A DNA stretch of 64,000 bases, taken from positions 1 to 64,000 of the forward strand of contig NZ_JACNMP010000010.1 in the NCBI RefSeq assembly GCF_017592335.1, in the 5' to 3' direction. Positions 56,590 through 64,000 of the stretch are shown piece by piece. The translations under genes were made by a program, and so were the position numbers. This stretch comes from Pseudaestuariivita rosea (lineage in GTDB: Bacteria > Pseudomonadota > Alphaproteobacteria > Rhodobacterales > Rhodobacteraceae). Each line of letters opens with the position of its first letter. The stretch's first letter is position 1. The notes beneath the pieces are model-generated. The model did no database searches. It was given only the letters and a program-made list of their open reading frames with translations, and had not been told where the DNA came from.

Positions 56590-57538
56590 CGACCCGGTCC
56601 CGAAGCTGCACGCCAATCCGGTCGCCGATCTGAACCAGCTCACCGGTTGCGATCAAACGACCGTTGGCCAGAATACGGACAAAGCTGTCGTCAATCCGGC
56701 TGTCAAACCGGAAAACATGGCCTTTGCCAAGGGTTTCAATCTTGTGCAAGGGAACGGTTTGCCGACACAGTTCGAAGGTTAGGTCGATATCGATATTGTG
56801 CAGTGAAACTTGTGCAGTTGTGGTATCCAACGCCATTTTGAGATCCTCCTGTAGCGTTATGGTGTGATGGTCGAACGTCACGTCCGCCATCAGGTTTGGG
56901 TAAAGGTGAAAGGTTCCGCGATCCGCCGTGATCGGTTGGTCATTGGGGATGATCACATCACCGCGGCCAAGGTCAGAAACGGTGCTGACTGGTAAGTTGA
57001 CATGACCAATACGCAGACTGGCTGTCATTGGGACATGGCCGGTGTCGGTTTTCGGCGCGGGATACTGTGTCAACAGCATCGTGGCCGCATCCGTACCACT
57101 CAGCGAAGCGGCGTATAAATCGGTGCCATATTTGATCGTGAATGACGCAGTTGCAGGCGCTGGCTGACAAACTGCGGTAAAGGTAATGGGCAGTCCCAGT
57201 CTTTCTTCCAAAGGGGCAAGCACATCATCAAGGATCAGGTTGGTCAAAAAGCACAAATCTGATGTTTCGATCTGTTCAGGGCGATCGTTGGCTATCTTGT
57301 CGATCAGTTCCCCGGGCAGTCCCAAAACGGCGTTGATATCCCCGATTTGAAGCTGCAAAAATAGATCGATCTGATCTGAAGCATGCATGTCCACTGACAG
57401 TGAAACGCGCTTTCCATTCAGTCTGCCCAGTTCGATGCAATCCAATGTGCAAAGTCGGTTGTGCAGGTCCAGATCGTTGATCTCGACAGGTCTTGGACGC
57501 GCGCGTATGACCTTGTTGTTTGGGATGAACTCAACCAT
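56582..57538 (-). CDS. sctQ: Type III secretion cytoplasmic ring protein SctQ
   Basis: About 318 residues. The C-terminal 75 residues form a SpoA domain (AQVSLHNIDIDLTFELCRQ to IATGELVQIGDRIGVQLRD), and a second SpoA-like section is near 155-225. The N-terminal half is divergent, as usual for SctQ. The chosen ATG at 57538 overlaps sctO by 8 bp. Many SctQ genes contain an internal start for a short C-terminal product; I see no strong one here. Confidence 0.88.
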   Translation of the reverse strand: MVEFIPNNKVIRARPRPVEINDLDLHNRLCTLDCIELGRLNGKRVSLSVDMHASDQIDLFLQLQIGDINAVLGLPGELIDKIANDRPEQIETSDLCFLTNLILDDVLAPLEERLGLPITFTAVCQPAPATASFTIKYGTDLYAASLSGTDAATMLLTQYPAPKTDTGHVPMTASLRIGHVNLPVSTVSDLGRGDVIIPNDQPITADRGTFHLYPNLMADVTFDHHTITLQEDLKMALDTTTAQVSLHNIDIDLTFELCRQTVPLHKIETLGKGHVFRFDSRIDDSFVRILANGRLIATGELVQIGDRIGVQLRDRVDD

Positions 57539-58031
57539 GCCACCCCCCCAAATTTTGCAAGGTGAAAAGGTCTGAGACCTCATCCTCTTCTTCGATTGTG
57601 GCTTTGTTCATTGCGGACTGCTGATATGAGCGTCGCAGCTGCTCGGCCAGTGCCTGCCAGCCTTGCAGTGACTTGGTTTCTTGCCGAAGAATCCTGTGCC
57701 CGCTGTCCAGCTGTTGCTGATGTTCGCCGACACTGACCAAGGCATCAGCGTACACGCCGCTGGCGGCATCTGTACATGCTTCTAGCTGTTTCATGATCTG
57801 GTGGTGACGCTGCAGATCCAAACCGGTCAGGCGCCGACCAGGCAGGGTGCGATAGGCGTCTTGTTTTCTTGCCTTTTCTATTTCTGTGGCCTCTTTCAGC
57901 CCGATTTCTGCATCCTGGGCCTGAGTGTGGGCGGCTGACAGATTGCCTTGCGCTTTGGCGTAATGTGCCATCGCTTTGTTGTGGCGGTGCTGGCGCAGTT
58001 GAAGCAAAAGGGCGACATCATTCGGTTTCAT
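57531..58031 (-). CDS. sctO: Type III secretion stalk protein, SctO-like
   Basis: About 166 residues, almost entirely charged helix (LQLRQHRHNKAMAHYAKAQGNLSAAHTQAQDAE and later QQLDSGHRILRQETKSLQG), as expected for the two-helix coiled-coil stalk of the ATPase in the YscO/FliJ family. These proteins share little sequence, so the call rests on position between sctN and sctQ, size and coiled-coil character. The start ATG at 58031 overlaps sctN by 14 bp. Confidence 0.75.
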   Translation of the reverse strand: MKPNDVALLLQLRQHRHNKAMAHYAKAQGNLSAAHTQAQDAEIGLKEATEIEKARKQDAYRTLPGRRLTGLDLQRHHQIMKQLEACTDAASGVYADALVSVGEHQQQLDSGHRILRQETKSLQGWQALAEQLRRSYQQSAMNKATIEEEDEVSDLFTLQNLGGWHG

Positions 58032-59346
58032 GTGCGATCCCCTGCAGTGCGACAAGCGTGTCGTCAAAGCTGCTGAATTCATCAGTGCCTTGCTTCAGAA
58101 ACGCTTTTATTTTTTGGTATTTAGCCAAAGCCTCATCAGCTTTCGGATCGGCACCGGGGGTATATTCCCCCACTTTGACCAGAAGCGAGATGTCATCATA
58201 TGCCGCCATCAGATCACGAAGATGCCCGGCTGCTTTTACATGATCGGGCTCAGCAATCGTGTTCATCAACCGGCTTTTGCTGCGCATGATATCGATGGCC
58301 GGATAGTGATTTTCGGCGGCCAACTTAGCGGATAGGATCAGGTGACCATCCAGAATACCGCGGGTTTCATCGGCGATGGGGTCGGCGGTACCATCGCCCT
58401 CAACCAAAACAGTATAGAAGGCCGTAATCGAGCCAGTCACGCCAGGACCTGCACGTTCCAGCAGGTTTGGCAGCATAGTGAAGACCGAGATCGGAAAACC
58501 ACGCCGCGTGGGCATTTCACCGGCTGCCAGTCCTATTTCACGCTGCGCGCGGGCAAATCGGGTCAGGCTGTCCATCAACAGCAACACGCGCTTGCCCTGA
58601 TCCCGGAAATACTCGGCAACGGTTGTGGCTGCAAAAGCTGCCATGACACGCTCACCGGCGGGGCGGTCGGATGTAGACACGACCACAACCGATTTTTTCA
58701 TGGCCTCCGGGCCCAGGTGATCCTGAACGAATTCGCGCACCTCGCGTCCGCGTTCCCCGATCATGCCAATCACGCAGACGTCGGCCGCACATCCCTTGAC
58801 GATGGAAGACATCAACGTCGATTTGCCACCGCCCGCTTCGCCATAGATGCCGATGCGTTGCCCCTGACCGCAGGTCAGAAAACCGTCGATCGCGCGTATC
58901 CCGCAGGGTAAGGGATCTGAGATTACGTGCCTTTGCATCGGATCAGGCGCGGATCGGTGGATCGGGTTGAACAATGTCGACTTTATCGGGGGGCGGCCAT
59001 CCATTGGTTGGCCAAAACTGTCGATCACGCGCCCCAACAAATCGTCCGACACTGGAATTTGCCCAAACTGCGCCAGCGGGACGACTTCTGTTTTAGTGGA
59101 TAGTCCGCGGATATCGCCCATTGGTGTCAAAACCGCATGCCCATTGGAAAATCCGATGATTTCGGCCAGGATCTGGGCCTTGCTGTATGGGTCGCGAAGG
59201 TGGCAAAGCTCGCCTATTCGCCCGGATAGAATTTTGGCGTAAAGGGTCGAGCCCGTGATTTGCTGAAGGCGCCCGACGGTCTGAAAAAGCCGAACCTCGG
59301 CCAAATCGGCACACAGTTTAGCAGTATGTGGCGAACCGTTACTCAT
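58018..59346 (-). CDS. sctN: Type III secretion ATPase SctN
   Basis: A 442-residue hexameric ATPase of the F1-beta family that unfolds substrates. Walker A is GEAGGGKST (169-177), GMIGERGREVREF lies at 194-206, Walker B is RVLLLMDSLTRFARAQRE (253-270), and the C-terminal helical domain begins near 360. It differs from FliI in the N-terminal region and in company. It overlaps sctL by 8 bp (ATGAGTAA). All catalytic motifs are intact, so the system appears energised. Confidence 0.96.
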   Translation of the reverse strand: MSNGSPHTAKLCADLAEVRLFQTVGRLQQITGSTLYAKILSGRIGELCHLRDPYSKAQILAEIIGFSNGHAVLTPMGDIRGLSTKTEVVPLAQFGQIPVSDDLLGRVIDSFGQPMDGRPPIKSTLFNPIHRSAPDPMQRHVISDPLPCGIRAIDGFLTCGQGQRIGIYGEAGGGKSTLMSSIVKGCAADVCVIGMIGERGREVREFVQDHLGPEAMKKSVVVVSTSDRPAGERVMAAFAATTVAEYFRDQGKRVLLLMDSLTRFARAQREIGLAAGEMPTRRGFPISVFTMLPNLLERAGPGVTGSITAFYTVLVEGDGTADPIADETRGILDGHLILSAKLAAENHYPAIDIMRSKSRLMNTIAEPDHVKAAGHLRDLMAAYDDISLLVKVGEYTPGADPKADEALAKYQKIKAFLKQGTDEFSSFDDTLVALQGIAHETE

Positions 59347-59947
59347 CGCCCACCTCCGCCATCAGAACAGCCGCGAGTTTTTCGAATTGCCTGTCTATCG
59401 ACAAATCTACAAAACCAGACGACAGGCGCAATTCGCATCCATCCGGATGAACAGCGGAATCGAACTCAAGAACTGCCGGGATTTTGCTGGATTGGATAAC
59501 ACTTTGAACACGCGTCTTTTCTTCGTCAGACGCACGGGCTGACATAACAACGGTGATGGATTTTTCGTCTCGATATGCCGTCAAAGCCGCTTCAACAATG
59601 CCGGACACGATGTCTTGCGCAGGCAGACTGGAGACCAGCTTACGGGCGATTTCCATGGCTAATATCTGAGCGTCGTTTTCTATCTGCTCCAGTCGACCGG
59701 TCAATTCAGCGGCGATATCTGTCAGCGCGGCTTTTGCGGTAGCCAAGCCATCGTCATAGCCTTCTTGCCAACCCTCTTTTTTCGCGCTGCGAAACGCCTG
59801 TCGCCCTGCATCTGTCCAGCGCTTGGCTTCGTATTCTGCCAACAGATATGTTTGTTCCGCCTGGATACACAGCTCTAGCTCATTGGCTTTGATCACCGTT
59901 GGCAATGGTACGGGCAGGACATCTGGGCGTAGATTATGGTCACGCAT
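59339..59947 (-). CDS. sctL: Type III secretion ATPase regulator/stator SctL
   Basis: About 202 residues. The N-terminal helical half (ELELCIQAEQTYLLAEYEAKRW... GWQEGYDDGLATAKAALTDIAAELTGR) and the C-terminal half with AQDIVSGIVEAALTAYRDEKSITVVMS and LEFDSAVHPDGCELRLSSGFVDLSIDRQFEKLAA (in pieces) match YscL/FliH. The start ATG at 59947 overlaps sctK by 8 bp. In rhizobia the corresponding gene is nolV. Confidence 0.9.
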   Translation of the reverse strand: MRDHNLRPDVLPVPLPTVIKANELELCIQAEQTYLLAEYEAKRWTDAGRQAFRSAKKEGWQEGYDDGLATAKAALTDIAAELTGRLEQIENDAQILAMEIARKLVSSLPAQDIVSGIVEAALTAYRDEKSITVVMSARASDEEKTRVQSVIQSSKIPAVLEFDSAVHPDGCELRLSSGFVDLSIDRQFEKLAAVLMAEVGDE

Positions 59948-60512
59948 CTGTTGCCTCCAATGCCATTTGAAACACCTCGGGGGCAGGGTGTGGCAGCGGT
60001 GATGCGTGGTCACATTCGGACACGGTCAACCGGATCAGACGCACCTCGGCATCTGACAGTGTGTTGATCCAGCCCGCGAAAGCACATTGTCCGATATGAC
60101 GAATGATTTCAGTTGAAATGGTGCAGCCAATCAGACCGGTCGGGGACTGATCACAGGCCATTGCGAATTGATAGGCTTGTTCGCCGATGTCCCCGATAAT
60201 GGCCTCGACCGCGGATTTCTTGATCAACTGCCGCAGGTAATATGCGCACAAGGCTGCGCCTGCGTAATCCACCGCACGTGACAGTCGTGGGTGTCCGTGT
60301 TGCGCAAGGGTCAGAACACCATCCGAAATCTGCCGCAACTCAAGGCAGCCAACAATATGCGATGCCAAGATCCGGCACATCCGTGGACTTTGACCGATAT
60401 CATCCCAAACCGTTTCCGGCAGAAGGGGGCGCAGTTTACTCTGTGCCATCTCGGGAACGATATCTGCGATTTTTGATGCAATGATCGCGGTATGATCTGC
60501 AGGGGTACGCAT
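59940..60512 (-). CDS. sctK: Type III secretion sorting-platform protein, SctK-like
   Basis: A 190-residue soluble, mainly helical protein (LRPLLPETVWDDIGQSPRMCRILASHIVG; YAGAALCAYYLRQLIKKSAVEAIIGDIGEQAYQFAM). Sequence conservation of SctK is low. The call rests on position between sctJ and sctL, length, and the typical CDEIxR-like middle. In rhizobia nolU holds this place. Start ATG at 60512, with the sctJ stop overlapping (TGATG); a GTG codon just before is an alternative. Confidence 0.75.
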   Translation of the reverse strand: MRTPADHTAIIASKIADIVPEMAQSKLRPLLPETVWDDIGQSPRMCRILASHIVGCLELRQISDGVLTLAQHGHPRLSRAVDYAGAALCAYYLRQLIKKSAVEAIIGDIGEQAYQFAMACDQSPTGLIGCTISTEIIRHIGQCAFAGWINTLSDAEVRLIRLTVSECDHASPLPHPAPEVFQMALEATDA

Positions 60513-61270
60513 CACTGCCCCCCCTGTTCTATGGGACTGGTGATCAGCCCATGGGACGTTTGGCGCAAATGCCAGCTACGCCATCCAATCAGGCCGATGG
60601 CAGGTATGCAAAGTGCGATAAAGGCCCCCAGAACGATGGCCTGCAGGGTGGACATTGCCGGCGCGCGCGGTGGCGCCAAGGTTACCTCGCTTTTTGTTTC
60701 GACCGGCACCATCACGACTGAGACCTTGTCGTATTTCAGGCCCTCAATGCTGTTGGCGACCAGCATTTTGATCTGCGGGACAAGAGGCTGCAGATCAAAC
60801 GCCTGATCATGGCGAATGAAAACCGATGCAGATGACGGCTTCTGATCCCTCGAAAACCTATCAGAGGTGGGTAACACCACATGCGTTCGCGCGGACAGTA
60901 CCCCATCAATGTCAGAGATCGTGCGCGATAGCTCTTCTGTCATAGCAAAAACAAAGCGCGCCCGTTCTTCGGTGGGCGAAACAACAAAGCCTTCGCCTTT
61001 GAATACGTCGCCCAAGGTAGCGTAGTCGCGGCGCGGGTAGCCATTGGCGCGCAAAACTTCGACCGCATCAGAAAAACGTGTTTGATCCACTTGCACCGTG
61101 ATCAGGCCACTATTGCCGGGAACACGCGTCGCATTGATCTGATGGCGATAAAGCGTCGATATGATCTCATTCGCTTCCTGCTCGTTCAGGTCGGTATAAA
61201 GATCGGTCTGGCATCCGGCCAAGGCCAAGACCAACGCCGTTGAGCAGATGATGTTTCGAACCACATGCAT
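60512..61270 (-). CDS. sctJ: Type III secretion inner-membrane ring lipoprotein SctJ
   Basis: A 252-residue lipoprotein of the YscJ/PrgK family. The lipobox LALAGC ends the signal peptide (Cys20). The ring-building domains follow (YTDLNEQEANEIISTLYRHQI; TEELSRTISDIDGVLSARTHVVLP; SSASVFIRH; IKMLVANSIEGLKYDKVSVVMVP), with a C-terminal membrane helix at about 204-224. The lipobox and single membrane span identify a non-flagellar system rather than FliF. It corresponds to rhizobial nolT/rhcJ. Confidence 0.95.
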   Translation of the reverse strand: MHVVRNIICSTALVLALAGCQTDLYTDLNEQEANEIISTLYRHQINATRVPGNSGLITVQVDQTRFSDAVEVLRANGYPRRDYATLGDVFKGEGFVVSPTEERARFVFAMTEELSRTISDIDGVLSARTHVVLPTSDRFSRDQKPSSASVFIRHDQAFDLQPLVPQIKMLVANSIEGLKYDKVSVVMVPVETKSEVTLAPPRAPAMSTLQAIVLGAFIALCIPAIGLIGWRSWHLRQTSHGLITSPIEQGGQ

Positions 61271-61272
61271 CT

Positions 61273-61680
61273 TCAGTTTCCCGACATCAGCTTGTTCATT
61301 GAACTGGGCAACTGCGTGCCGACTTTGGCCACCAGTTCCAGCTCAATCGCGTGATCAAAAGTGGCCTTAAGCGACTTCATGGATTGTTCAAAAGCTGCAT
61401 TGTCCGCGGGTAAAGGTGCAGACGCGGGGCCATCTGGTAGACGACGGACGGATTTGATTTGCGCCGCTTCAGTCGCTCCAAGCGCCTTGTGATTTTCCAC
61501 AATATCACTGATCCGGGACGTCAGATTTTCCGTAGCGGATGAGGGCGACTTGACACTGTTCTGAACAGATAGATCTGCGGCGATCTGCATCTGATCTAAG
61601 AACGCCTTTCCGTTTTCGGCCGTCGGATTATCAGGCAGTGCGACGTCGCCTGAAGGTGCATTTGATATCTTGGGATCCAT
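61273..61680 (-). CDS. sctI: Type III secretion inner-rod protein, SctI-like
   Basis: A 135-residue protein with a low-complexity, polar N-terminus and a C-terminal helix, ALxxFDHAIELELVAKVGTQLPSS, that resembles the assembly helix of inner-rod proteins. It has no signal peptide and no cysteine. In rhizobia nolB sits at this place, at the head of the operon, divergent from rhcC1/nolW. The call is based on position, size and C-terminal pattern. Confidence 0.72.
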   Translation of the reverse strand: MDPKISNAPSGDVALPDNPTAENGKAFLDQMQIAADLSVQNSVKSPSSATENLTSRISDIVENHKALGATEAAQIKSVRRLPDGPASAPLPADNAAFEQSMKSLKATFDHAIELELVAKVGTQLPSSMNKLMSGN

Positions 61681-61829
61681 AGCTTTTCCTCATTCAATCG
61701 CCGCCATGGGCAATGGCGTTGTTGTCTGAGGTAACGGGCGATTCTTACGGCTGCCTTACGTCTTTGTTTTCACAGCGGGGCGTTGTGCGGTGGGAAAAAG
61801 ATCAATATGTATCGGCCTGATAGATCCGC
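61681..61829. promoter_or_regulatory. Divergent promoter region of the type III secretion locus
   Basis: This 149-bp gap separates sctI from the secretin-like gene and must hold promoters for both units. It contains an inverted repeat CGCCAT-GGGCA-ATGGCG (61702-61718). I see no good match to a rhizobial tts box or an obvious sigma-54 site. The regulator is unknown. Confidence 0.4.
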
Positions 61830-61841
61830 ATGAGGTGCGCC

Positions 61842-62459
61842 ATGACAGTCGTCGTCCAAACCCGTATTCGGGCCGTTCTGATCAGAACCGCTTTGGTATC
61901 TTTATGGCTTTTTAGCCTTGGTTTTCAGGCACTTCATGCAGCGCCGCTAAAGCTGGAAGATCAGGAAATGCCTTATCTGATCATCGATCAGAATCTGCAG
62001 TCGGTGCTGGCGGATTTCAGTGAAAGCTTTGACGTGCCCATTGATATCAACGATGACGTAAAGGGTCAGGTTCAACGGCTTTCAGGCGATTTTACGCCCG
62101 AGGGCTTTTTGCACCATCTGGCGCTGACCCATGGGTTCAGTTGGTACTACGACGGGCAGGTTATACACATTACCCCTGTCGAAGACGATCAAACCGTTAT
62201 TCTGCAAATGAATGACATATCGTTTGATGATTTTCTGCTGACATTGGAAGAGCTTGGGATCGCCGACGAACGGTTTCCCGTTTCTGAAGCGGGTGAGCAG
62301 GGTCTGGCCCGGGCATCAGGACCGCCACGTTATATCGAGCTTTTGTCCGAGGCCTTTCACGCCATACTACAGCCGACACCTGCGGCACCCAAACCCACCG
62401 GTACCCTGACCATCATCCAGGGCAACGATCGCCAGTCCGTGCCGCAAACGCGCAACTAA
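61842..62459 (+). CDS. Split-secretin N-terminal protein (RhcC1/NolW type)
   Basis: About 205 residues with a signal peptide (ends near LHAAP). The mature part has the N0/N1 secretin domains: YLIIDQNLQSVLADFSESFDVPIDINDDVKGQVQRLSG, FLHHLALTHGFSWYYDGQVIHITP and DFLLTLEELGIADERFPVSEAG with ASGPPRYIELL (in pieces), matching SctC N-terminal domains. The barrel-forming domain is absent, and no secretin continues downstream. Rhizobial systems split SctC into RhcC1 and RhcC2; this looks like RhcC1. ATG 61842 follows GAGGTGCGCC; an ATG at 61830 is also possible. Confidence 0.85.
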   Translation: MTVVVQTRIRAVLIRTALVSLWLFSLGFQALHAAPLKLEDQEMPYLIIDQNLQSVLADFSESFDVPIDINDDVKGQVQRLSGDFTPEGFLHHLALTHGFSWYYDGQVIHITPVEDDQTVILQMNDISFDDFLLTLEELGIADERFPVSEAGEQGLARASGPPRYIELLSEAFHAILQPTPAAPKPTGTLTIIQGNDRQSVPQTRN

Positions 62460-62630
62460 GACTGGCACCGTCCCGCCGCAGGGCCGACCCCTCGCATTTT
62501 CTTTCCAGCCGTCAGGTTACGGCAAGGTTTCAGGCCCATGCATTATGCACGGTCGGAAAACGATCAGCTGATCATTTCGACTTGTATCATTGCAAGGGGG
62601 CCTGTGCCCTGACGCGAAAAGGAGAGAAAT

Positions 62631-62876
62631 ATGAGCTTTTTAAGTGGTCTGGGAGATATTGTCGGAAAGGGTCTGCAGATCGGTGGTCTTGTCACCGGCA
62701 ATCCAGGTCTGGCCGCTGCCGGTAAAGGTATCGACGACCTGACAGAAGGTGGCGGACAAGCTGCCGCCCAGTTTCAACAGGCGCTGAACATGCAGATTGC
62801 ATCGTTTGCGTCGAACGAACTGTCCAACATGCAACAGATGGATGAAGAGGCGTTCAAGGAAATGGACGAAACCTAA
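62631..62876 (+). CDS. Small secreted-protein candidate (needle/pilin or other T3SS substrate)
   Basis: An 81-residue protein after an excellent ribosome-binding site (AAAAGGAGAGAAAT). It starts MSFLSGLGDIVGKGLQIGGL, is glycine- and alanine-rich in the first half, then helical and acidic (FQQALNMQIASFASNELSNMQQMDEEAFKEMDET in pieces). It has no signal peptide and no cysteine. The size equals that of needle subunits, and the pattern TGNPxLAAAGK reminds me of Hrp/Rhc pilins, although I have no firm match. It lies 170 bp after the RhcC1-like gene and 41 bp before a large secreted-protein candidate. Confidence 0.7.
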   Translation: MSFLSGLGDIVGKGLQIGGLVTGNPGLAAAGKGIDDLTEGGGQAAAQFQQALNMQIASFASNELSNMQQMDEEAFKEMDET

Positions 62877-62917
62877 GTCATCCAAAACTTTCACCACAAA
62901 ACGAAAGGAGATAGCAA

Positions 62918-64000
62918 ATGTCTATCCCAGGAGTAGGTGGCGCCCATACCGTCACCGCGCAATCGGATGGAACTGGGCTTCAGTTTGGCACCGAATTTGC
63001 CAGCAAACTGAAGCAAAGTGCAGATCGCATCAGCGATTTTGCAGACAAATCCGGTTCTGAATTCAAGAACGACAGCAGCTTGTATCAGGAAGGCGCCCGT
63101 TTGGATAAGTTGCTTCATCAAGGTGTGCAAAGCTATGCCACGGGAAATGCCAAGGGCCTGAATGATGATAGCAAGGACTATCTGACAAATCTATCGCGTC
63201 TGATGGGCCAGCCCATGGCCGGTGCGCGCGGTGAAGGCGGCAGCACGGCTCAGCTTGATTACGTTGCAGACAGTCTGCGTGGTATTCTGACGCCCGTGGT
63301 CGACACCCGGTCCGGTGGCTCTGGCGGCGCCAGTGCTTCGGGTTCGGTTGGTACAGCAGGCAATATGGATGCAGCCAATGTCATGTTGGATCGTATCAAA
63401 TCAGCCGATACGTCAGAGGCCAAGGCAGACGATATCCTTGATCTGATTGCCATTCTTAAAAACGGCATGGGTGGTGCATCCAAACCGGATGCGTCTACAC
63501 CTGCCAAGGGTGATGATGCAGTAAAAGCGGAAAAGACCGCCGACAGTGCTGCTGAAACACCCGCTGTGACCAATGGTGAAGTATCCAAGGCTGAACCAAA
63601 GGCACCCATGCCGCCTGAACAGCGGCTGGTCGGCGATCAGCTAATGGCCATGATGGAAGCGCCCGAAGGTGCCGGCCTGACGCTAGAGGACGGCAAAGGC
63701 GGTGACATGGGTATTGGGGTGAAAACCAAAGGCGCCTCGAAAGACAACGGTCATGATGAGATCGGTGGTGATGAGGTTCTGAAGTTCCACGCACCCGAAG
63801 GCACCCAAGGCGCTGAAGTCGATATCGTCGATCTTTTCGGTGACAAGGGTGGCAAGCCCCAGGAAAAGGGGATCATTACCGTGAAGGACAAAGATGGTAA
63901 CGTTCTGGACACCATCGAAATCCGCGGCAACAAAAGTGGTGATCAGACGGTAAAGATTGACCAGCCCTTCGCGACGCTAGAGTTTAGCACGCCTGAAGGC
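62918..64000 (+). CDS. Large cysteine-free protein, T3SS substrate or translocator candidate (incomplete)
   Basis: An open frame from ATG 62918 (after GAAAGGAGATAGCAA) to the window's end, 361 residues with no stop. No cysteine and no signal peptide. It has a gly/ser-rich stretch near 125-150 and a lysine/alanine/glutamate linker at about 185-230. Later it carries a beta-rich part (DEVLKFHAPEG, then GIITVKDKDGNVLDTIEIRGNKSGDQTVKI). The composition, acidic and low in aromatics, suits harpin-like or translocator proteins. It occupies the position of nolX/nopX in rhizobia, but I see no sequence match that I can claim. Confidence 0.7.
   Translation, partial: MSIPGVGGAHTVTAQSDGTGLQFGTEFASKLKQSADRISDFADKSGSEFKNDSSLYQEGARLDKLLHQGVQSYATGNAKGLNDDSKDYLTNLSRLMGQPMAGARGEGGSTAQLDYVADSLRGILTPVVDTRSGGSGGASASGSVGTAGNMDAANVMLDRIKSADTSEAKADDILDLIAILKNGMGGASKPDASTPAKGDDAVKAEKTADSAAETPAVTNGEVSKAEPKAPMPPEQRLVGDQLMAMMEAPEGAGLTLEDGKGGDMGIGVKTKGASKDNGHDEIGGDEVLKFHAPEGTQGAEVDIVDLFGDKGGKPQEKGIITVKDKDGNVLDTIEIRGNKSGDQTVKIDQPFATLEFSTPEG

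Noticed and set aside
53792-61680. Reading the secretion genes as flagellar (FlhB, FliR, FliQ, FliP, FliI, FliH).
   Set aside because: The SctJ lipoprotein, the SctK-, SctI- and RhcC1-like genes and the lack of any flagellin, hook or rod gene identify a non-flagellar system.
62562-62573. GATCAGCTGATC, a 12-bp palindrome upstream of the 81-residue protein gene.
   Set aside because: A short palindrome of this sort occurs by chance; there is no second copy near the other T3SS promoter and no spacing that suggests an operator.

Overview
The window reads as chromosomal DNA of an alphaproteobacterium, most likely Rhodobacterales (Roseobacter group). I base this on gene content and protein style (FrcBCA-type sugar transport, PTS-Ntr enzyme I next to lysC, paired Lrp-type regulators beside ilvC, a C-P lyase locus with two phnE genes), not on a database search. 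Genes are densely packed, often with 1-8 bp overlaps. No gene-free stretch exceeds about 300 bp.

Layout. 1-288: right end of an IS3-family insertion sequence cut by the window edge, followed by tRNA-Gln(UUG) (433-507, minus). 672-5082: minus-strand operon frcB-frcC-frcA-xylB, a sugar ABC importer plus an FGGY kinase. 5333-17717: a membrane glycosyltransferase with an MshEN-like N-terminus, a GntR regulator, a HAD nucleotidase, a UbiH-type hydroxylase, two Lrp/AsnC regulators divergent from ilvC, a DMT exporter, a GNAT protein, glmM-folP-folB and a cell-wall hydrolase. 17889-29720: a pyruvate phosphate dikinase with a degraded ATP-grasp domain, a secreted-protein gene broken by an in-frame TGA, lysC, ptsP, a chemoreceptor, a WD40 protein and a LysR regulator. 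29849-40438: a Dpp/Opp-type importer (SBP, two permeases, two ATPases) followed by two enolase-superfamily enzymes, which looks like an uptake and dehydration pathway for an acid sugar, then a Ca/Na antiporter and an MFS protein. 40465-52739: a complete C-P lyase locus, phnGHI-HAD-JKLNM and, on the other side of phnF, an acetyltransferase with phnCDE1E2. Candidate Pho boxes lie upstream of phnC.

53285-64000: a non-flagellar type III secretion system. One minus-strand operon encodes sctI-J-K-L-N-O-Q-R-S-T-U and ends in an unknown 133-residue protein. Divergently on the plus strand lie a split-secretin N-terminal protein (RhcC1/NolW type), an 81-residue small protein and a large cysteine-free protein that runs off the window. 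This is the gene order I recall for the rhizobial nolX-W-B-T-U-V-rhcN...rhcU block. The export-gate protein SctU lacks the NPTH autocleavage motif that characterises its family. SctV, SctD, the secretin barrel (RhcC2) and any effector genes must lie outside the window.

The points most worth following are the non-cleavable-looking SctU and the unknown proteins around it, the degenerate PPDK, the MshEN-glycosyltransferase fusion, the FolB C-terminal domain and the signal peptide-TGA-mature domain gene.
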